DNA from: Klebsiella sp. RIT-PI-d
Lineage (GTDB): Bacteria; Pseudomonadota; Gammaproteobacteria; Enterobacterales; Enterobacteriaceae
Length of the DNA stretch: 64,000 nt
Direction of reading: 5' to 3'
NCBI RefSeq assembly: GCF_001187865.1
Contig: NZ_LGIT01000009.1
Coordinates: 1-64,000, forward strand
This document shows positions 63,152-64,000 of the stretch, piece after piece; position 1 is the first letter of the stretch, and each line of letters opens with the position of its first letter. The notes under the pieces were generated by a model. That model was not told the DNA's origin. It ran no database searches and worked only from the letters and a program-made list of their open reading frames with translations. A program made the translations under genes and the position numbers.

Positions 63152-64000
63152 ATGCCTGTCGCACTTTTTGCTCTCGCCGTTGGTGCATTCGGGATCGGCC
63201 TGACTGAATTTGTTATTGCCGGAATCCTGCCGCAAATCGCTGAAGAATTTGGCGTCAGTATTCCAAAAGCGGGGATGATGGCAACCTCGTATGCTCTTGG
63301 GGTATTTATTGGTGCACCGCTGTTAACGATTCTGGGTGCAAGAGTTCCCCGTAAGGCCATGCTGATCGCACTGGCAGGCATTTTCACTGTTGGCAATATC
63401 ATTACGGCAATGGCTCCGACGATGAATATCGCTATCGCCGGGCGTATTCTCACCTCATTTAATCACGGTGCTTTTTTTGGCATTGGTTCGATTATCGCGG
63501 CATCACTGGTCGCCCCGGGACGCCAGGCCAGCGCGATTGCTTTTATGTTTTCAGGGCTGACGCTGGCTAATCTGGTCGGCGTACCGGCGGGGGCGGGGCT
63601 GGCACAAACGTTTAGCTGGCGGCTTGTTTTTTGGACCATCGCCGGTATCGGGCTGCTGACCATTGTCAGTGTTGCCTGGCTGGTTCCGCATATTGAGAAA
63701 GGAAAAGCTATTGCATTGCGCAATGAACTGCGTGCTTTTGTCGATCCGCAGGTACTTCTGGTCATGGGGATCACCGTCTTCGGTCCAGCGGCCTTTTTCA
63801 CCTCTATTACCTATATCGCACCGATGATGGTTCAGGAAGCCGGATTTTCCGCAGGCGGCGTGGCAGGGTTAATGGTACTTTTTGGCCTGGGACTGGCCGT
63901 TGGTAACTGGATTGGCGGTCGTTTTGCCGATCGCTCTCTGTTCGGTACGTTATTTATCACTCTTGCTGCTCAGGGCGGTGTGCTGCTGGTGTTCTGGGCC
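63152..64000 (+). CDS. MFS transporter, 5' part (cut by window end)
   Basis: From ATG 63152 (AATGGAGTTGTA before it) a frame of 283 codons runs off the end. MPVALFALAVGAFGIGLTEF begins the first helix; ALGVFIGAPLLTILGARVPR, SFNHGAFFGIGSI and LVGVPAGAGLAQTFSWR follow. This is the AraJ/DHA1 exporter pattern. It should continue for about 110 more residues. Probably controlled by the divergent Lrp-type regulator. Confidence 0.88.
   Translation, partial: MPVALFALAVGAFGIGLTEFVIAGILPQIAEEFGVSIPKAGMMATSYALGVFIGAPLLTILGARVPRKAMLIALAGIFTVGNIITAMAPTMNIAIAGRILTSFNHGAFFGIGSIIAASLVAPGRQASAIAFMFSGLTLANLVGVPAGAGLAQTFSWRLVFWTIAGIGLLTIVSVAWLVPHIEKGKAIALRNELRAFVDPQVLLVMGITVFGPAAFFTSITYIAPMMVQEAGFSAGGVAGLMVLFGLGLAVGNWIGGRFADRSLFGTLFITLAAQGGVLLVFWA

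Overview
The window is enterobacterial chromosome, close to Citrobacter, Enterobacter, Salmonella or Lelliottia. The core gene order matches the Escherichia coli rrnH-thrW segment: 23S/5S rRNA, tRNA-Asp, yafC, yafD, yafE, mltD, gloB, yafS, rnhA/dnaQ, tRNA-Asp, yafV, fadE, gmhA, yafJ, dpaA, dinB, pepD, gpt, frsA, crl, phoE, proBA and thrW. I recognised these proteins from memory of the E. coli sequences; no database search was possible, and the genus is not resolved.

Layout. Positions 1-760 hold the end of an rRNA operon and a tRNA-Asp. Positions 1227-2852 hold a polymorphic-toxin-like gene with a small overlapping partner, where E. coli has dkgB. Positions 2915-9913 are core genes. After the second tRNA-Asp, 10380-18272 is a self-contained cassette: a GntR repressor, a five-gene peptide-type ABC importer and a cytosolic gamma-glutamyltransferase-family enzyme. 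Positions 18373-33339 are core again, with recognisable FadR, LexA and PhoB sites and a yafO toxin remnant between dinB and pepD.

The tRNA-Thr gene at 33457-33532 is followed by a frameshifted P4-type integrase and a long AT-rich accessory region to about 55.4 kb. It contains a decayed nuclease gene with several in-frame stops, a LysR fragment, and a set of oxidoreductases and hydrolases with a LysR regulator. Next comes a beta-glucoside PTS operon with an antitermination leader, a GH1 phospho-glucosidase and two Gfo/Idh/MocA oxidoreductases, one with a nonsense codon. An MFS exporter, another SDR and a patch of gene fragments (hydrolase, nitroreductase, transporter tail) follow.

From 55.4 kb composition returns towards the chromosomal average: secreted polygalacturonase (GH28), a metallo-beta-lactamase-fold hydrolase, a LysR regulator, a TetR/MFS pair with two similar operators, a ParD-like gene overlapping a second methionine aminopeptidase, and an Lrp-type regulator divergent from an MFS transporter cut by the window end.

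The most unusual items are the run of nine T joining two frames ahead of the toxin gene (1405-1413), the ParD-like/MetAP pair (61522-62506), the single-frame nuclease gene with five internal stops (35283-36830), and the PTS operon carrying two Gfo/Idh dehydrogenases.
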